A stretch of 64,000 nt of DNA from Tricholoma matsutake (GCA_026075535.2 AP026538.1:9672001-9736000), one strand, 5' to 3'; shown: positions 9,481 to 22,064, counted from the stretch's first letter. Notes: a model not told the origin generated them from the letters alone. Translations and numbers: made by a program.

Positions 9481-12190
9481 TTTCGGTCTACCATCATGCA
9501 TCATGTGGGAGCATTCGTGGTAAGATGGTCTTTTTTTTCCATTGTCATCGGTTACGAAATCGGAAATTGATTCCACGGTTGCCAGTTGGCAGTGCCGTGA
9601 TCATGCATGCATCATGCATCATGCATCATGAGCCGAGTAGTGAGTGTAACTGATCATTGCGGGTGCAGAATATTCCCAATATTGCTGGTATAAGCCTCTG
9701 CTGTTGTACAGACGACTTGAGCCCCGAGACTGCTAATCGGATGGACAGAGAGTCGAAAGTAAGCCTGAGGAGTGCTTGGTTTTCCGTGACGGTACTAACA
9801 TTCTAGCGCCCGAATTTGTTCTGATAGCCGATAGGACCCTGCAGCCAACAGCTGAGATTCAAGACTCCTGCTGATGGGGAATGACAGAAAGACGTACAAG
9901 ACTCGTTGCCTCCGCTGCCCGAGCACAGAAAGAAAGGATAGGACGAAGGTAACTTTTTCTACGGTGCTGGCTTTCAAAGCTTCAAGTCTCAGATCTCAGC
10001 ACTCAGATCTCAGGCCATGCCTCAGCCTGAGGCTTAGGTTACTGCGAACGACTGCGGGATATAGGCGGAGATTGCCACCTGTCGCCTAGAAGCTACGTCA
10101 CGCATAATTGCCTTCTTACGGGAACTACTTAAGTATAACCGCCCCAAAACCGCCCTCTAAATATGGTGCCACCAGTATAGCTGTACCCTAAATTTGGCAA
10201 CACCTTAGTCAAGGGTTTTGAGCTGATCATAGTTTGTAAGCTCCAGAGTGCTGGATTACCTGTGTACCTTAAGTAGGAGGCAACTATAGTAGGCAAAGGA
10301 ACATCGAGAGCAGGAGAGCACACACTCTCGCCCGTGATTGCGTAATTTCAAAAAGTTATAGTACCGCGCTGATGTTCCAAAACTTCGTGATCGATCCATG
10401 TTTTCCGTGATCACCAGCTTAAATTGGGATATGATGAGATGACCATCAAGATGTTCAGATTTCAGATTCATCGTCTAACAGGAGCAAATATATGCTCACC
10501 ATCTGCTCTGCCACTCTCAAACCATGTTTCGTAATTATAACAAACACCATAGTCACCAATTCGTAACTTGAATGGGCCGAAGCATTTGTGACACTGCGTT
10601 CTTCAAGCTTCATTGACTTCCGACAAGCAGGGAGTGTCGGGTAATTCCTCGGGCGCTGTTTCCAACAGCGTTGATATCACATAATTGAAAAAGAAAAGAA
10701 CAATGACAGTTTTCGATCTTATTTAAAACCATGCGAAGTCAAGCATTCAATCCCAGTCAAAACCGGATCTTACCGGGGCGAGTTGGGTCGAGAAAAAAAG
10801 CTTTGACGATTTGACTATGACTCAATACGAATCGAGGAACGAGGCACTTCTCATAATCTTTCAGATTGTCCTTCGAGGTGGATATGCATATATATTGTAG
10901 ACTTTGTAAGTTGAATGAAAATGAGAAATTATGAGTCCGAGGTACCAAAGTGAAAATTTAAGAGAGGCGGCTGCTCGGCAGAAATCGAAGCTCTAAATTT
11001 GTCGTCGCAAAAGCGGGTTCCAAGGGTAAGGAGCAAGAGGTGACAGATTCGCCGATCCTGGCCATGTCTTACATAAGGGTAGGGGGTGTACCCCCCATAT
11101 TAGGCAGTTGCGTGCTCTGTTTGGCTCTCAGCAGAAGGGCAGCGGAGTTTGATAGGATTGATACCAAGTGAACATTATCTATCAAGTGAACATTATCTAT
11201 CCGTTATTGCGCCTCCTCGACACTCGAGGCGCACCACTCTGCAGCATAAACCTATCACGATGGTGATCCAACACTGTAGATAGTGTACCATCACCCCACA
11301 ATCTTTCTCCTGTCCATTCTCTTCCTTTTCATGTTCATAATACACTTTTCAATAAGGAGAATCAACCTCCTCGCAAAATCAGCAGAGCGTCAAATGGACG
11401 GCATCAAATTCTTTGCAAAAGATGTGGTGCCTACATCAGATATACCCACTCGTCTTCAAACTCACTGAAGCAGCATCAAGGTCCACTACCTCTTCTTTCT
11501 TTTCATGCTCTGTGATTCCATTAAACTGTGATTGACTTGTGATTCACATTCCTTACAGTAATATATTAGCTCAATGACATAGCAATAACCTTTGACAATA
11601 AGAGATGGCCAGGAAGCCACTTTGATGATGCTTGATGACAAATCTGTCTTGCCATTGAACTGCCGACAGTTGATCCCATCAGCCCTGACCAGATCCAACG
11701 GCCATAATTCCATGATCTGCCACCTCTTGGTAAGGAGTCTTTTTCATAGGCTCTGTGCCACTCCAAGTTCTCAATCATGCAATCAGCCTCACATCACATC
11801 AGCAAAATCTGGGGCTCATCTTTGAGGTCTTTGAGGTCTTTGTAGAGATGTCAAAGCTCTCAAAGACCTCAAAGACATACATCTTCAGATGAGACCTCGA
11901 AGTCTCTCTGAGCAAGGTACATGAGTCTCTGAGAGATGTCAAGGATCTCTCTGAGACTTCAGTAGGTCTTTCTGAGATGAGAGATGTCTATCTTGAGATC
12001 TCTCTGATAGTCACTCTAGTCTCTCATTGCTCACATAGAATCTTCATGGACACACAAATTATGCCATAAATATGTAGACAAGCAGTAGCTACAGTGTGAG
12101 TGTATAGTACAACTACACAACTCTAAGATTCAATGAGATTGGGTATAGGTTTCAGCAGGAATGGGTACTGGCACATAAGTTAATTGTCTG
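9481..12190. other. Intergenic DNA, mixed; no gene recognised
   Basis: From 9600 to about 11300 the sequence keeps many CpGs and looks like unique chromosomal DNA. It includes CATGCAT repeats (9602-9630), a directly repeated 17-18-bp unit AAGTGAACATTATCTATC near 11168-11201, a GGGGGTGTACCCCC palindrome near 11085, and a GCGCCTC...GAGGCGC hairpin near 11209. Open frames of 60-75 codons show no recognised domain. From about 11830 to 12040 there is low-complexity sequence rich in CTCTGAGA. Confidence 0.45.
11821..11873. repeat. 15-bp perfect inverted repeat
   Basis: TTTGAGGTCTTTGAG (11821-11835) is repeated inverted as CTCAAAGACCTCAAA (11859-11873), with a 23-bp loop. It opens a CTCTGAGA-rich stretch that runs to about 12040. 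It may be an element terminus, but no partner end was found. Confidence 0.6.
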
Positions 12191-12294
12191 ATAAGAGAAT
12201 GAGCTGGGGGGTGCTGGGTTCATCGTGTTGTCTGCGTTCTCCCCATCGTTTGGTCCCAGTTGATGTAGTGATGGCAGCACCCATGATCCACCCA

Positions 12295-12310
12295 GCGAGC
12301 AGCTGCTCAC
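12295..12310. repeat. GAGCA palindrome (family X), copy 1
   Basis: GCGAGCAGCTGCTCAC, with the perfect 12-bp palindrome GAGCAGCTGCTC at its core, preceded by ATGATCCACCCA as in the copies at 44.5 and 51.1 kb. It lies just left of the hAT insertion at 12325. Confidence 0.75.
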
Positions 12311-12324
12311 TGGCATGGGACAGG

Positions 12325-13204
12325 TAGATGTGCGCAGCTTGGCTCAAAGCTGTAAGCCAGCCAAGGCTGAGCCCTAAAAAGCTGAGCCTGTGTGGGCTGT
12401 AGTGACGGCTTCACAGAACCCACAGCTCAGGCTTAAAGCCATAAGCCATGGCCTTAGCTGTGGCTTTTGGTAACGACATGTCGAACTTGAACTCCTTCTC
12501 AAAACAGATTTCACCAATGATTGTATTTACTGTTTGTCCATGTCAACAACTTTATCATGTGATTGATGTGTTGATGTGTCTCATTTTCATGATTGAGATT
12601 TGAGAACACATAGTGTAGGTAGGTCATATCTTCTGAACCTGTGTTAACTACTACTGATGATATTGATGTTACTATAGCTTCAAAATTAAGATTATTACAT
12701 TTTCCCCTCAAACAGACATAATGGCATACCATGACATCTGCAACACAACCACAACCACAACCACCCACAACACTGCCTCCCATGCTCACACCTCTCGTAA
12801 ATGGTGCCCTACACCCATCTGATCCATCCAGCACAACTGTGGAGTTCCAACAGCCAAAGTGCATGGCTGCAAATGTTCATACCTGAAAATAGCCATTTCT
12901 GAGCTGTTTATGTATTCCAAGTATGTTTCTTTTTGGATTGTGTTCATTTTTCCACTAATGATGCATTCCATTATTGACTTTTAGCCACACATACATCAAA
13001 ACTTGCAGTTGCACCTGCATCCCCTGCTACCAAACCCCATGCCCACCACCACCAGCAGTGCCCACTATCATGACACCCATGTGTACCCCAATGAGCTGTG
13101 GCTTGGGCTGAGGCCAACCTAAGCTGGCCTGAAGCCATCTTCATGGCTCCGGCTTGGATTTTTGAAAGCCTGAGCCCCATCAAAGCCAAGCCATCACAAC
13201 ACTA
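12325..13204. mobile_element. Non-autonomous hAT element, 880 bp
   Basis: Bounded by a perfect 8-bp direct repeat GGGACAGG (12317-12324 and 13205-13212), the target-site length of hAT transposons. The left end begins TAGATGTGCGCAGCTTGGCT and the right end, inverted, begins TAGTGTTGTGATGGCTTGGC; both continue into AAGCC/GAGCC-rich subterminal motifs. No transposase is encoded, so it would need a hAT transposase in trans. It sits inside a family X copy, directly after a GAGCA palindrome. Confidence 0.88.
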
Positions 13205-13312
13205 GGGACAGGTGCTGTGTTGTCCATCATGGTTGGGAGGTGCTGTAGCCATTTTGGGGGAGTTTGGGGTTTCAGTGTGATGTGGCACATTTATGGGTGT
13301 GTGTAGGTACTT
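13205..13312 (-). repeat. Family X fragment, left of the LINE
   Basis: The segment GTGTGATGTGGCAC followed by GGGTGTGTGTAGGTACT corresponds to the GTGATGTGG ... GTGCTTAC segment near 44700-44740 and 50735-50775. It continues beyond the LINE at 19590. Confidence 0.6.
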
Positions 13313-13579
13313 TTTTGTTTTGTTTTTCCCATTTATTCTCTTTTTGTGGTGTACCATATGTGAGAGATAAAAGTGTATGCTGTATAGTATGTTTTTTGTG
13401 ATATTGCCCAATACAAGTTCTTCATCATCAGCTTGGAGAAACCACAGTGTGGCTCTCAAGCACCGTTGGCACAGTAATAAGTGGTGCTGGACTGTGGATA
13501 GTGTATGATTGTGTCATCTCATCTGTGTTTGTCGTTCAATCTATTCTCCATTTCTCTCTCATGCTCCCCAGCTCCTTTC

Positions 13580-16500
13580 ACTCCCTTCTTCATTGTAGTT
13601 CTTCTTCCAAGGTGGGTATCTCCCTGAATGTGTCTTGTAGGTGGCCAGTTGCAGCTATGAAAGTGAATAGCACGCGTAGCATTTTCTTCATTGTGAATAG
13701 TTTTGTCAAGTCTATGCTCCTCCCTCCTGTTGCATTTTGTAGTGCTTGCCTGGCTTCTCCATGTGCAGGGCAGTGTAGTAAGAAGTGTTGTACAGTTTCA
13801 TCACTCTGTTGGCAGGCTGGGCATTTTGGTGAGTCATTCTTTCCCAAATAGTGTAGGTGCTTAGCTAGTGATACGTGTCCTGTCCTCAGTTGTGTGAGTA
13901 TACTTGCTAACTTCCTTGGTAACAGTGTGATGAGTTGGACATATTTCCCTGATGGGGCATCTGGGTTGGTGTTCTTCATTTTCTCATATCTGCATGAACT
14001 TGTCCAGATGCACTGTGCCCATTGCTTCAGTTTCTATCCATAAGCTTGTTTCACTGCCGATGCACTATGTGGGAGCTTGTTGCATAGGAATTTCAGTAGG
14101 TTGTCCATGCTGCTGCTGCCCTCCATTATGGCCTTCTTTTCTTCTTAGTCCGCTCGCTCATTTCCCTCCACTCCCTTATGTCCTGGTACCCATTTGACCT
14201 TTATCTTTATGCTGCTATTTGTCTTTTGTAGTGGCCATGACGATGCTATGAAAAGCGTCGAAAATGTAATGACCTGGATTGGACTTAGTTAGTGTCATAG
14301 CCATGATAGAAGCCTGATTGTCAATGTATATGCAAGCCAACCGTATTCCCCATTCCTTTTTTATCAGCCATGTGCCCAGTGCTGCGCCAATCCCTTCTCC
14401 TTCATAAACAGTGTGATGATGTATGGGACCAAGTTGGTATTGGAGACTGCTCTTTGGTATTCCTTGTCTGTACAGGACTGCGCTAGCTCCTACTTTACCT
14501 TCCATTCCTGAGCCATCTGTGAAAACCTTTACATCCACTTTGTCATGTGGAATTGATGCTATTGTGTGGTCGATATCTGTCACAATTTCCGTTTTTACTC
14601 CTGGCTTCCACTTTGTATTGTATCTGATTGCTTTGATGGTTTGTATTTTCTGTGGCTGGATGTTGTACCCATGCATGAGGTCATGGATGGGTGTCAGATG
14701 TTGCTTGACCAAACAGCTCACCGCATTCAATACCAGGGTATGTTACTGGTAGGGTGGCAAGCCAAACTGCTGCTCACTGTCTGTGCTTGTCTACTAGCAG
14801 TCGGAATGGTAGTAAGTTTGCCATTACTTCTACTGTGTCCATAGCAGTGGTGCTCATGGTGCCTGTGATCATAATCGCGGTGTGTCTTTGGATTGATGCT
14901 AGCTTCATTAGTATTGCTTGTTTTGTCCCACCTTTGTCTGAAGTCTTCATGCCTACTTTCTGGTGTAGGGTAAGGAAAATGTCAGCTGTGTAAAGCATTC
15001 TGGGAACTGCGATGGATATGTAAAGTTGGCAAAAGTACTTAGCATGTATTCCTTTGGTTGTTTGTGCTATCCTGTTGAAATGGATGATCCAGTCTTGACC
15101 TTTACCAGGCACAGATGCGCATTGTGCCTTCCAGTTCAACTTGTTGTCTACCATCACTCCTAGGAACCTTGCAGTCTCTTTTGATGGTATCCTTTGGTTT
15201 CCTAATGTTAGTGCATTCCGAGGCATGGGTATTCTTTTCCAGGGGTTGATTGGGTTGGGTGCCATCTTCTTGGTGATGTCTAGTAGTTGAAATTTGTCCA
15301 TGCCAAATTTGCAGTTGTGTAGCTTAGCCCATTCAAATACTCCTCCTGGACAGTTCATTATGTTGCAGAGTTTGGCATATGTTTTCATAAAATCTTTTCC
15401 TGTGGCAATTACCACCACATCATCCATGAATAACAGCATTGACTCACCTTTTTTGATGTCTGGGATTTTTAATAAGTCAGCATTGTATAATAGATAGCAA
15501 ATTGCTGAAAAGGGATCTTCTTGATCCAAACTGTTCAGTACTGCAAACATTTCCATTGGGAAATTGTTGAATGACAATGTTGTTTGTCTGTTTTCAAGTC
15601 ATCTTTTCATCCATTCTATGTATTCACTGGGTATTCTGCATTTTCTCATGTTGTGAATGAGTCTCTTGATGTCCATGCTGGGGAAGGCACCCTTGACATC
15701 AAGGAAGAGTGTAGATACAACCTGACCTTTATGCCAAGCATCCTTGATCATTTTTGTTAAAACATGAATCGAATCTGTGGTGGTGCATCCCGGTCTCGTG
15801 CCAAAATGATTTATCAGTAGAATATTGAATTTCTCACACATACATACAATTTCTTCCATCTGACAGCTGTTTAGAAGGCATGCCATGCCATCTGATAGGA
15901 CAATGGGTCACCACGCTGTGGGCGCGGTGTAGTCGGGATTCCTGGGTTTCTTTAGTATCAGAGTTTCTGTGAGTGACCATATCTGTGGGTAATAGTTCAG
16001 TGTGTTAGTGGTGTGGTACAGTGGTCCTAGATGAGGAACAATAGCTTCTCTGGCATGTATGAGCACTGAGTTCGGGATGGTCCCACTCTGACTGGCTTTG
16101 AACAGCTTCAACTTCTTGATGGCCTGATGTATCTGGTCATTCATTATGTTCTGGAATGTCCACCATGGGGGCAGGTATCTGTAGTTCTCTGGTGGTGGTG
16201 TTAGCAGTGGGTTAGCTGGTGGGAAGAATGTTTCATAAAACAGTTTTCCTTTGCCTGCATTGTCAGACTCTTTTCTGCATACCCTTTTTGTGACTGGGTC
16301 CTTCAGTTGTAGCATCGGTATCCTTACCCTTCCCGCATCCATGGGCGGTGATGTCACTAACTTACTCACTTGCCATACACTCGTTTTGTCCAAACCTTCC
16401 AGCCATTCTATCCAGTGATCTGCTTTGGCACTTTGTATCTTCTCTGAGTATGTGTTGTGTTGCTGTCGATATTCTTCATGAATTGGATGGTCTGGGCTTC

Positions 16501-17543
16501 CGCGGTGGTATTTGGATCTTCCCCCTAGCTGCATCATTTTCTTTTTCTCCTTCGCTAGTTTCGTCGACCACCATCTTTTGGAGTATGGGCTTGGTTTTGT
16601 TAGCTGTATGTGCTTGTTGATGGTATCTTGGATTGCTGCATTTAGAGATCAAGTTTGCTGTCAAAATCCTGAATGTTAGTGATTTCTGTTGGGGGTGGTA
16701 AGTTGTCGAGGTTAGTTTTCAGTGTTGTTACCAGTTCTGGCCAGTCCGCAAGCCTGAAGTTGTATCTCGGCTTTTGCGCTATCTTTGGTGTATGAATGTT
16801 CAGTTGCATCATGATTGGGTAGTGATCTGTTTTTATTGGGCACGAGGCATCATCCATGTTGCATTTGACTATGGCATCTATGAGTGCTTTGCTGCAGAAC
16901 ACATTGTCGATCCTCATATGATTGCCTGTGCTGTGTGAGTGTAGTGTCGGTATGAATGGTGGGAGGGCCTGCTTAACATATTTAGTAGCGGTTGCATTAG
17001 TTCTAGGTTTGCTCTGGTGAAGAGGTGGGCATTTCTGGCTTTGTCCCAGAGGGGATGGTGTCAGTTGAAATCTCCCAACCATATGGTGTGTAGTGGTCCT
17101 ATAGTGAATCTTTGTCTTTCTTGATCTTGCATGTATGCGGATATGTGTGTGAGTGCTCTGTTGTTCTTGCAGTCATTGTATATGTTGATAATATGTAACG
17201 TACCTGAGGTTCCTGTCAGTTCTATTGCTGTAATATCTGGATGTTGAAAGGTTATCTGTCTCCAAGAGTCTGTTAGTATGTTAGAATTAATGAGGATAAG
17301 GGATCTTGAGCTTTGTGGGTGGGTGCCATGGGTGCTCGGGTATACCGTGATCCATTGCCTGTTGGCCCAAGATTTACCATTGAAGTCAATATAAGGTTCC
17401 TGTACCACACATATGTTGTATTCATCTCGCTGTAGACTTCTGAGGAGGTCAAGTTGGCTTAATAGAGATTTGTTAACATTTTGTTGTTGTATTTGGAAGG
17501 GCCTTGGTATTGTTTTGTCTTGTGGGTTTTCAGACATAGTCAA
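13580..17543 (-). pseudogene. LINE ORF2: endonuclease, RT, RNase H, zinc finger
   Basis: Starts near 17543 (MTMSENPQDKT). The APE-type endonuclease has VVQEPYID, WLGDFN, RIDNVFCS and TDHYPIM (about 17450-16830). Reverse transcriptase covers about 16540-14900, with FLDVKGAFPS (about 15690) and the catalytic FMDDVVVIA (about 15430). RNase H follows with VFTDGSGMEG, E in VYEGEGIGAAL and IYIDNQAS (about 14540-14320). The C-terminal CCHC finger CPACQQSDETVQHFLLHC is near 13830-13770. Breaks: TGA at 17061-17063, 15908-15910 and 15599-15601, each at a likely arginine codon, plus frameshifts near 17000 and 14750. The frame across the RT region (16537 to 14774) is otherwise continuous. Confidence 0.9.
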
Positions 17544-17840
17544 GGGGTGTTAGACTTCTGTGCTCTGGTGCATTCATTGGGCCTGGGGGCATTCCCATGG
17601 CTGGTTGATATGGGTTGCCTCCCAAGAATAATGGGTATTATACCAGTAAGTTCTCTGCCTCTTCTGGTGTGACCATGTTGGGTATGTCCATCTGCCCATG
17701 CTGTAGCCATAGTCATGTAGAGTGGTTTGTGCCAGCCTTACTGGCCAACTGTTGTCCACAGTCCTTGTATTAGCTCCTGTTCTGTTATCTGTTTGTGTAC
17801 CTGGTGCATGGTTTTGAGGTGGTGGGTATCTACCTCTGTG

Positions 17841-19330
17841 TCATCTGACTTCTTGCCAGCCCTCCATGAAAGCTTGCTGATATTGTTCGTCTGTTTGTTG
17901 TGGGTATCGGGTTGCATCATGTCTCATTGCCTGCTGCATGGGTGCTCTGTTCAGGGTATTATCATTCAGTAGCCTCCATGTATTTGGGTCTTGGGTGGGG
18001 AAATACTTATACTTATTTTCTGGTGCATGCACTAGAGTTTTTTCCTTTTCAGTCTTGAAACGGTGACAGTTGTGGTCTGCAGCTCCATGTCCCTTTGCTA
18101 CCTCTCCTGTACAGTTTGTGCATGAGAAGAGGGCCATGTCCATGACAGTGCATAGGTTTGTGCAGTGTTTTGCAGTGCATTGCACACATGTGTTGCCTTC
18201 TGCCTTGCAGTCTGGGGCATAGTGTCCAAACTTCTGGCATTTGAGGCACCTTCTTGGTTTGGCCAGCATTTTTTGTACTGTTATGTGTTTCCCTTCGATG
18301 TACATGCCTTTCTGTATTGCTTGGTTCACATCTTCTCGACTCCTGAAGCCAATGGTGATGTGAGCTACCCTTTGGTTTGACGAGCGCAGTTGTGGTGGTT
18401 TGATATACTTTGAGAATCCTATTGCACCATCTGTGAACCGGTTAACGTCCTCCAGGTTTGTGTGGGCATAGCTCGCTCCTGCATCATAGGTGACCAGTAC
18501 AAACTCGGCTATGATGTAGTGTAGTTTGTCCTTTATGTTGGAGGTGCCATCGAACTGGTCCATGAATGCCTTTTTAACATCTGGCAGGTGTAACCAAGTT
18601 GCTGCTTTTGTGAGTTTATGCTATATAAAATGCCTCTGCCCCTTAGTTTTCTTGCTGCTATGAAGGTGGTATTGTGTGGTTTGTCTGATCCCTTCCATCC
18701 CATGAGGTCCAATGCTGTGTTCACTTTTGCTACTAGGTCTTTTTCTGCTAAGTCAAAAAGTGAATTGTCAGTGGCATTTCTGTCTCTTTGAATAAGTAAT
18801 TGCTTATCTGTGGTCTCTGTCCTCGCCACTATTTCTGCTTGATCTGAGTCTGGTTGTTGTTGTAGAATTGTTGTGTATGTGTTGTGTTGTTGCACGGGGG
18901 GTGTTGCAACTGGACTCTTGTTTGTGATGTCTGCTGTTTTCTCCATGAGTTCATGAGTGGCTTGTGCTAGTTGGTCCATTGATGCCTGGAAGCCGTCTGT
19001 AAACTTGTCCAGCTTGCCTGTAATTACCTTTGCAGCCCCTGTAACCTGTTCTACTGCATCGCGCATGGTTTCTATGTTTGCTGCATAACTTTTCAGTTGT
19101 TCCTCTAGCTTCTCTTTTACTATGTTGACTATGCCCTTTTCTCGTTGTTGTTCATATGCCTCTTCTCAGGAATGCCACTGCCCCGATTACATCCATCATT
19201 GTTTTTGGTATTTTGTTAGATATGCTGAGCTGTAACAATATGTGAGTTAGCGTGTGAGGGTTGACAGATGCACCTTGTGGGATATAATTGCTTGTCGTTA
19301 GGTATGCCATAGCTTGTTGCTTCGATTTTA
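17841..19330 (-). pseudogene. LINE ORF1 with zinc knuckles (nucleic-acid binding)
   Basis: Minus-strand Gag-like protein. The N-terminal part (about 19330-18560) is predicted helical, with a heptad-like stretch EAYEQQREKGIVNIVKEK and VITGKLDKFTDGFQASMDQL. The C-terminal half has a region with VLVTYDAGASYAHTNLEDVN followed by zinc knuckles CLKCQKFGHYAPDC and CVQCTAKHCTNLC (about 18260-18130). It would bind the LINE RNA. A frame change lies near 18550. Neither exact end is certain. Confidence 0.85.
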
Positions 19331-19589
19331 CATCAGTGTTTACATTGTCGGCATCTTCCAGTTCCTTTCATGTTTTCTTTGGTGCTGTCACAGATTTCGA
19401 TCTGGCAGTCTGATTTGTCAATCCCAGAGACAAAGACATATTGTTTAAGTAGATATAGACAAGAGAGTAGGGTTATGTATGAAGATTTTGATGCTATTCT
19501 ATTCCTTGTGGCTGCCTTCCCTCTTTCCTTCACTGGTACAGATACCATGGGAAGAAAATGAGGTGACGGTTTAAGATCAAGGAGCATCC

Positions 19590-20030
19590 TGTGTAGGTAC
19601 TTACCTGGTGGGTACCCTGCTCTGCAGGCCTCCCCACTCCCTTTGCAGCCTCCTAGCCCATATCGAGAGCCTTTGAATGGGGATAAGGCTAGCACAACAT
19701 GCATGGTTGTGGTGCATCGTAGCTGCATCTGTCAATTCTAGTAGTTTAAATCCTAGAAATGAATAAAAGTTGTTATATAGCTCATAAAAACAACAAACAA
19801 ATGAAAGAAAAACTTGCCTAGGGCCCAATGATGGTTACTTGTTTGTGCCTGCATTGCATCCAAAATGGCTTGGTTGGAGCCAGTAGCAGTCCTTGTTGTT
19901 GTGGAAGTGGGTGTAGAAGTGATGGTGGTAGGTGTTAATGGAGTGGTGGTGGTGGTAGAGGTGTGAGGGAGAGGGCAGGGTTATTGAACTCGAGACAAAT
20001 GCATATGAAACATGTATCAATATTGTTAAT
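19590..20030 (-). repeat. Family X fragment, right of the LINE
   Basis: Reading leftward from about 19860 it carries GGGCCCAATG (the GGGCCC hairpin remnant), an intron-like region (CTTTTAG-type end replaced by CCTAGAAATG, 19750), then an exon-like block ending CACCAGGTAAGTACC (19600-19615), a canonical 5' splice site. The same block occurs near 44740 and 50780 (minus) and 54250 (plus). The right part is rich in GGTGGT repeats. Confidence 0.6.
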
Positions 20031-20033
20031 TAA

Positions 20034-20091
20034 TGTGGGAGAATATGCACATGCAACAATATTGTGGGAGAATATGCACATGCTACAATAT
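20034..20091 (+). repeat. Tandem duplication, 29-bp unit
   Basis: TGTGGGAGAATATGCACATG followed by C(A/T)ACAATAT occurs twice in direct succession, bounded on both sides by a TTAATTAAT-like sequence (GTTAATTAATG and GTAATTAATTT). Confidence 0.8.
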
Positions 20092-21813
20092 TGGTAATTA
20101 ATTTCAACGTTGAATTTAAAGATTTGAAGCCCATGCCGAAATCCTGCTGGATGGTCCTGAAAAAAAAAAATTGGGAAAAAAATATCTAGTGCTATAATGT
20201 TCTACATTGTAGACTGTCAAAGCTATGGCACTGCAAGATACTATGGGCTTGGCATATTGCTACAGTTTGTTATGGGAAAAATCAGGGTTTGCTGATGCTG
20301 GAGAATGCAGTGAGTGGCCTGTGTTGTACCTCAGGTGTTTACATACATTTCTTTCTGAGAACTTAGTGTAGCTCATTTCAAATTTGAATGGAATATCACA
20401 TTCCCCCCCTCGGCAGACCCACATGGCTAAACCATCATGTATTAGTGCAACCCTAGAAGCAGCAAATCTGCAGGGTGCAATTTAGGGAAGCATCTTGTTA
20501 TTGATGTTGTGAGGCTGAGATTCAATTTGCATAGTTCACCTCAGGCAGCACCAGTTTTGGCCACATGAAACCTACATGGCTCATTCTTCATTATGACAGA
20601 AGTTGGCCTTACAGATCCAGGAGGCTCCAGTCCTCTACACTAATGTCCCAGAAAGGAACAGATCAGCTACAGATCTCAACCATTGCACAGCAAAAGAGGT
20701 TTTCACAGCAGGTGGAGGTTGAAGTGCATGCAGGGATGGTTTTGCATTGTCACATTTTGTGTAGAAACCATATACAGTTGAACCCCCTCATAACCCATAA
20801 CCCCTTATATCCCATAGCTCCATCTATCAACTTGGTTTGCAGGGAATTGCACACCATAACCCATAGGTCCACAATAACCCATAACCCATATCCATCCATG
20901 GGCAAAACCCATAGTTTTGCCTACCATATTAGACTTAGTCCCTTGATTCTGCTGTCAAATAATAATAATACACCAAATATTGCTGGTCATCACAGCGAGT
21001 CATGGAATAGCCTAAAAAATAGGCTTTGTGATGCGCCACCATCTGAATGGCTCAAAAAACAAACTTTTAGATATTGATATCTATGCCTAGAAGCACATCA
21101 AGCATCAATGGACCCTCATCTATGAGCAATGGTTTGGGTTCAGATGGGCCTGGGGTTGGAGCTGTTGGTGGAGAATTCTCTGAGTCCCTTCCACATTGTG
21201 GCCTTGAAAGCAAGTCATCGCTTTGACTGTAAACAATGACACTTTACCTCCTGTCTGAATGGTTGGACAAGTGTAGTTGTCTTTCTCTTGTTAATCCATT
21301 TTAATGGACTAGTGAATGTCAAGCCAAGACCTGATTGAATTTGCTGTTGTCCACATGTAGGTTGCTTTGGTGGAGCCATGAATGGGAGGAAAAGAAAATG
21401 GTTATGTAACATTCACTACCATTGTATACTATCATCAAGTCCAATCATTGACCATCTGTCTTGAAGGTGTGTGGATGGTTGGTGGAAGGTGCAACCACCC
21501 AGAAGGTATTCAGGCCTGAATCTAAAAATCTACAGTGATCTGTTTATAGATCAGAAGGGGAGAACCTTCAAAGATGGGAACCTGTAAGGCCCATTGTCAT
21601 CATAAAGAATGGGTCTTACAGAGTCTTAGTAAGCATCATGTTGTCTGAGGTGGCATAGTTCAAGTTCATTATCTCTTCATCATTAATCTCAATAGTATTT
21701 TATTACATCTGGCAACATTGAAATTCATAAACTCAATTATGTTTTTCTTGAAGACCCAAAGATGAGCAAAGATCCTGAGGGATGCATAGTACTGAGACAG
21801 AGATGAGAAATTT
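20092..21813. other. No gene recognised; possible pogo-like element end at 20773
   Basis: TACAGTTGAACCCCCTCATA at 20773-20792 resembles the terminal inverted repeat of pogo/Tigger elements (CAGTTGAACC...), preceded by TA, and is followed by an ATAACCCATAACCC-rich stretch to 20900. No matching right end is visible. The rest holds only short frames without motifs. Confidence 0.4.
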
Positions 21814-22064
21814 TGAGATAAATAGCTAAACATAGCATAATGAGACTCAGTGTTTGTGCATGAGAGTGAGAGCACAACAGCTCAGGTATATTTACCTAAA
21901 TGTAGCATAACAAGACTACAGGTAAATGTAAGTACAAGAATAGAAATAAAGTAAAGTAAAAGTATTCACCTCAGTGTTAAAGAGGTCAAAATAATGAAGT
22001 ATGGGTACATATGAGTGTTTCATGGAACAGTGCTTGGAACGGAGCACAGCTTGCTAATCCAACA
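21814..22064 (-). repeat. 3' LTR of Copia element (internally deleted)
   Basis: Minus-strand LTR beginning TGTTGGATTAGCAAGC at 22064. It matches 28144-28508 but lacks about 110 bp between the CCTCAGTGTT and GGTCAAAATAA segments. The left boundary is approximate. Confidence 0.8.

Larger units (their letters stand above)
13313..19589 (-). mobile_element. Non-LTR retrotransposon (LINE, Tad-like), about 6.3 kb
   Basis: Flanked by a perfect 13-bp direct repeat TGTGTAGGTACTT (13300-13312 and 19590-19602). Just inside the left end is an A-rich tail on the minus strand (T-rich TTTTGTTTTGTTTTT on the plus strand), which marks the 3' end. Two ORFs, a zinc-knuckle ORF1 and an ORF2 with endonuclease, reverse transcriptase, RNase H and a C-terminal zinc finger, fit the Tad1 type of fungal LINE. 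It transposes by target-primed reverse transcription. It has split a family X repeat. Frameshifts and TGA codons make this copy inactive. Confidence 0.92.

Noticed and set aside
8992..9576. Single 194-codon ORF over the hydrophobin
   Set aside because: It reads through two canonical introns and starts upstream of the signal peptide. The spliced model restores all eight cysteines and the family C-terminus.
13447..13851. Plus-strand frame of 134 codons
   Set aside because: Antisense of the LINE C-terminal zinc-finger region.
20773..20792. Complete pogo/Tigger element
   Set aside because: Only one end-like motif is visible. No inverted partner or transposase was found within the next kilobase.
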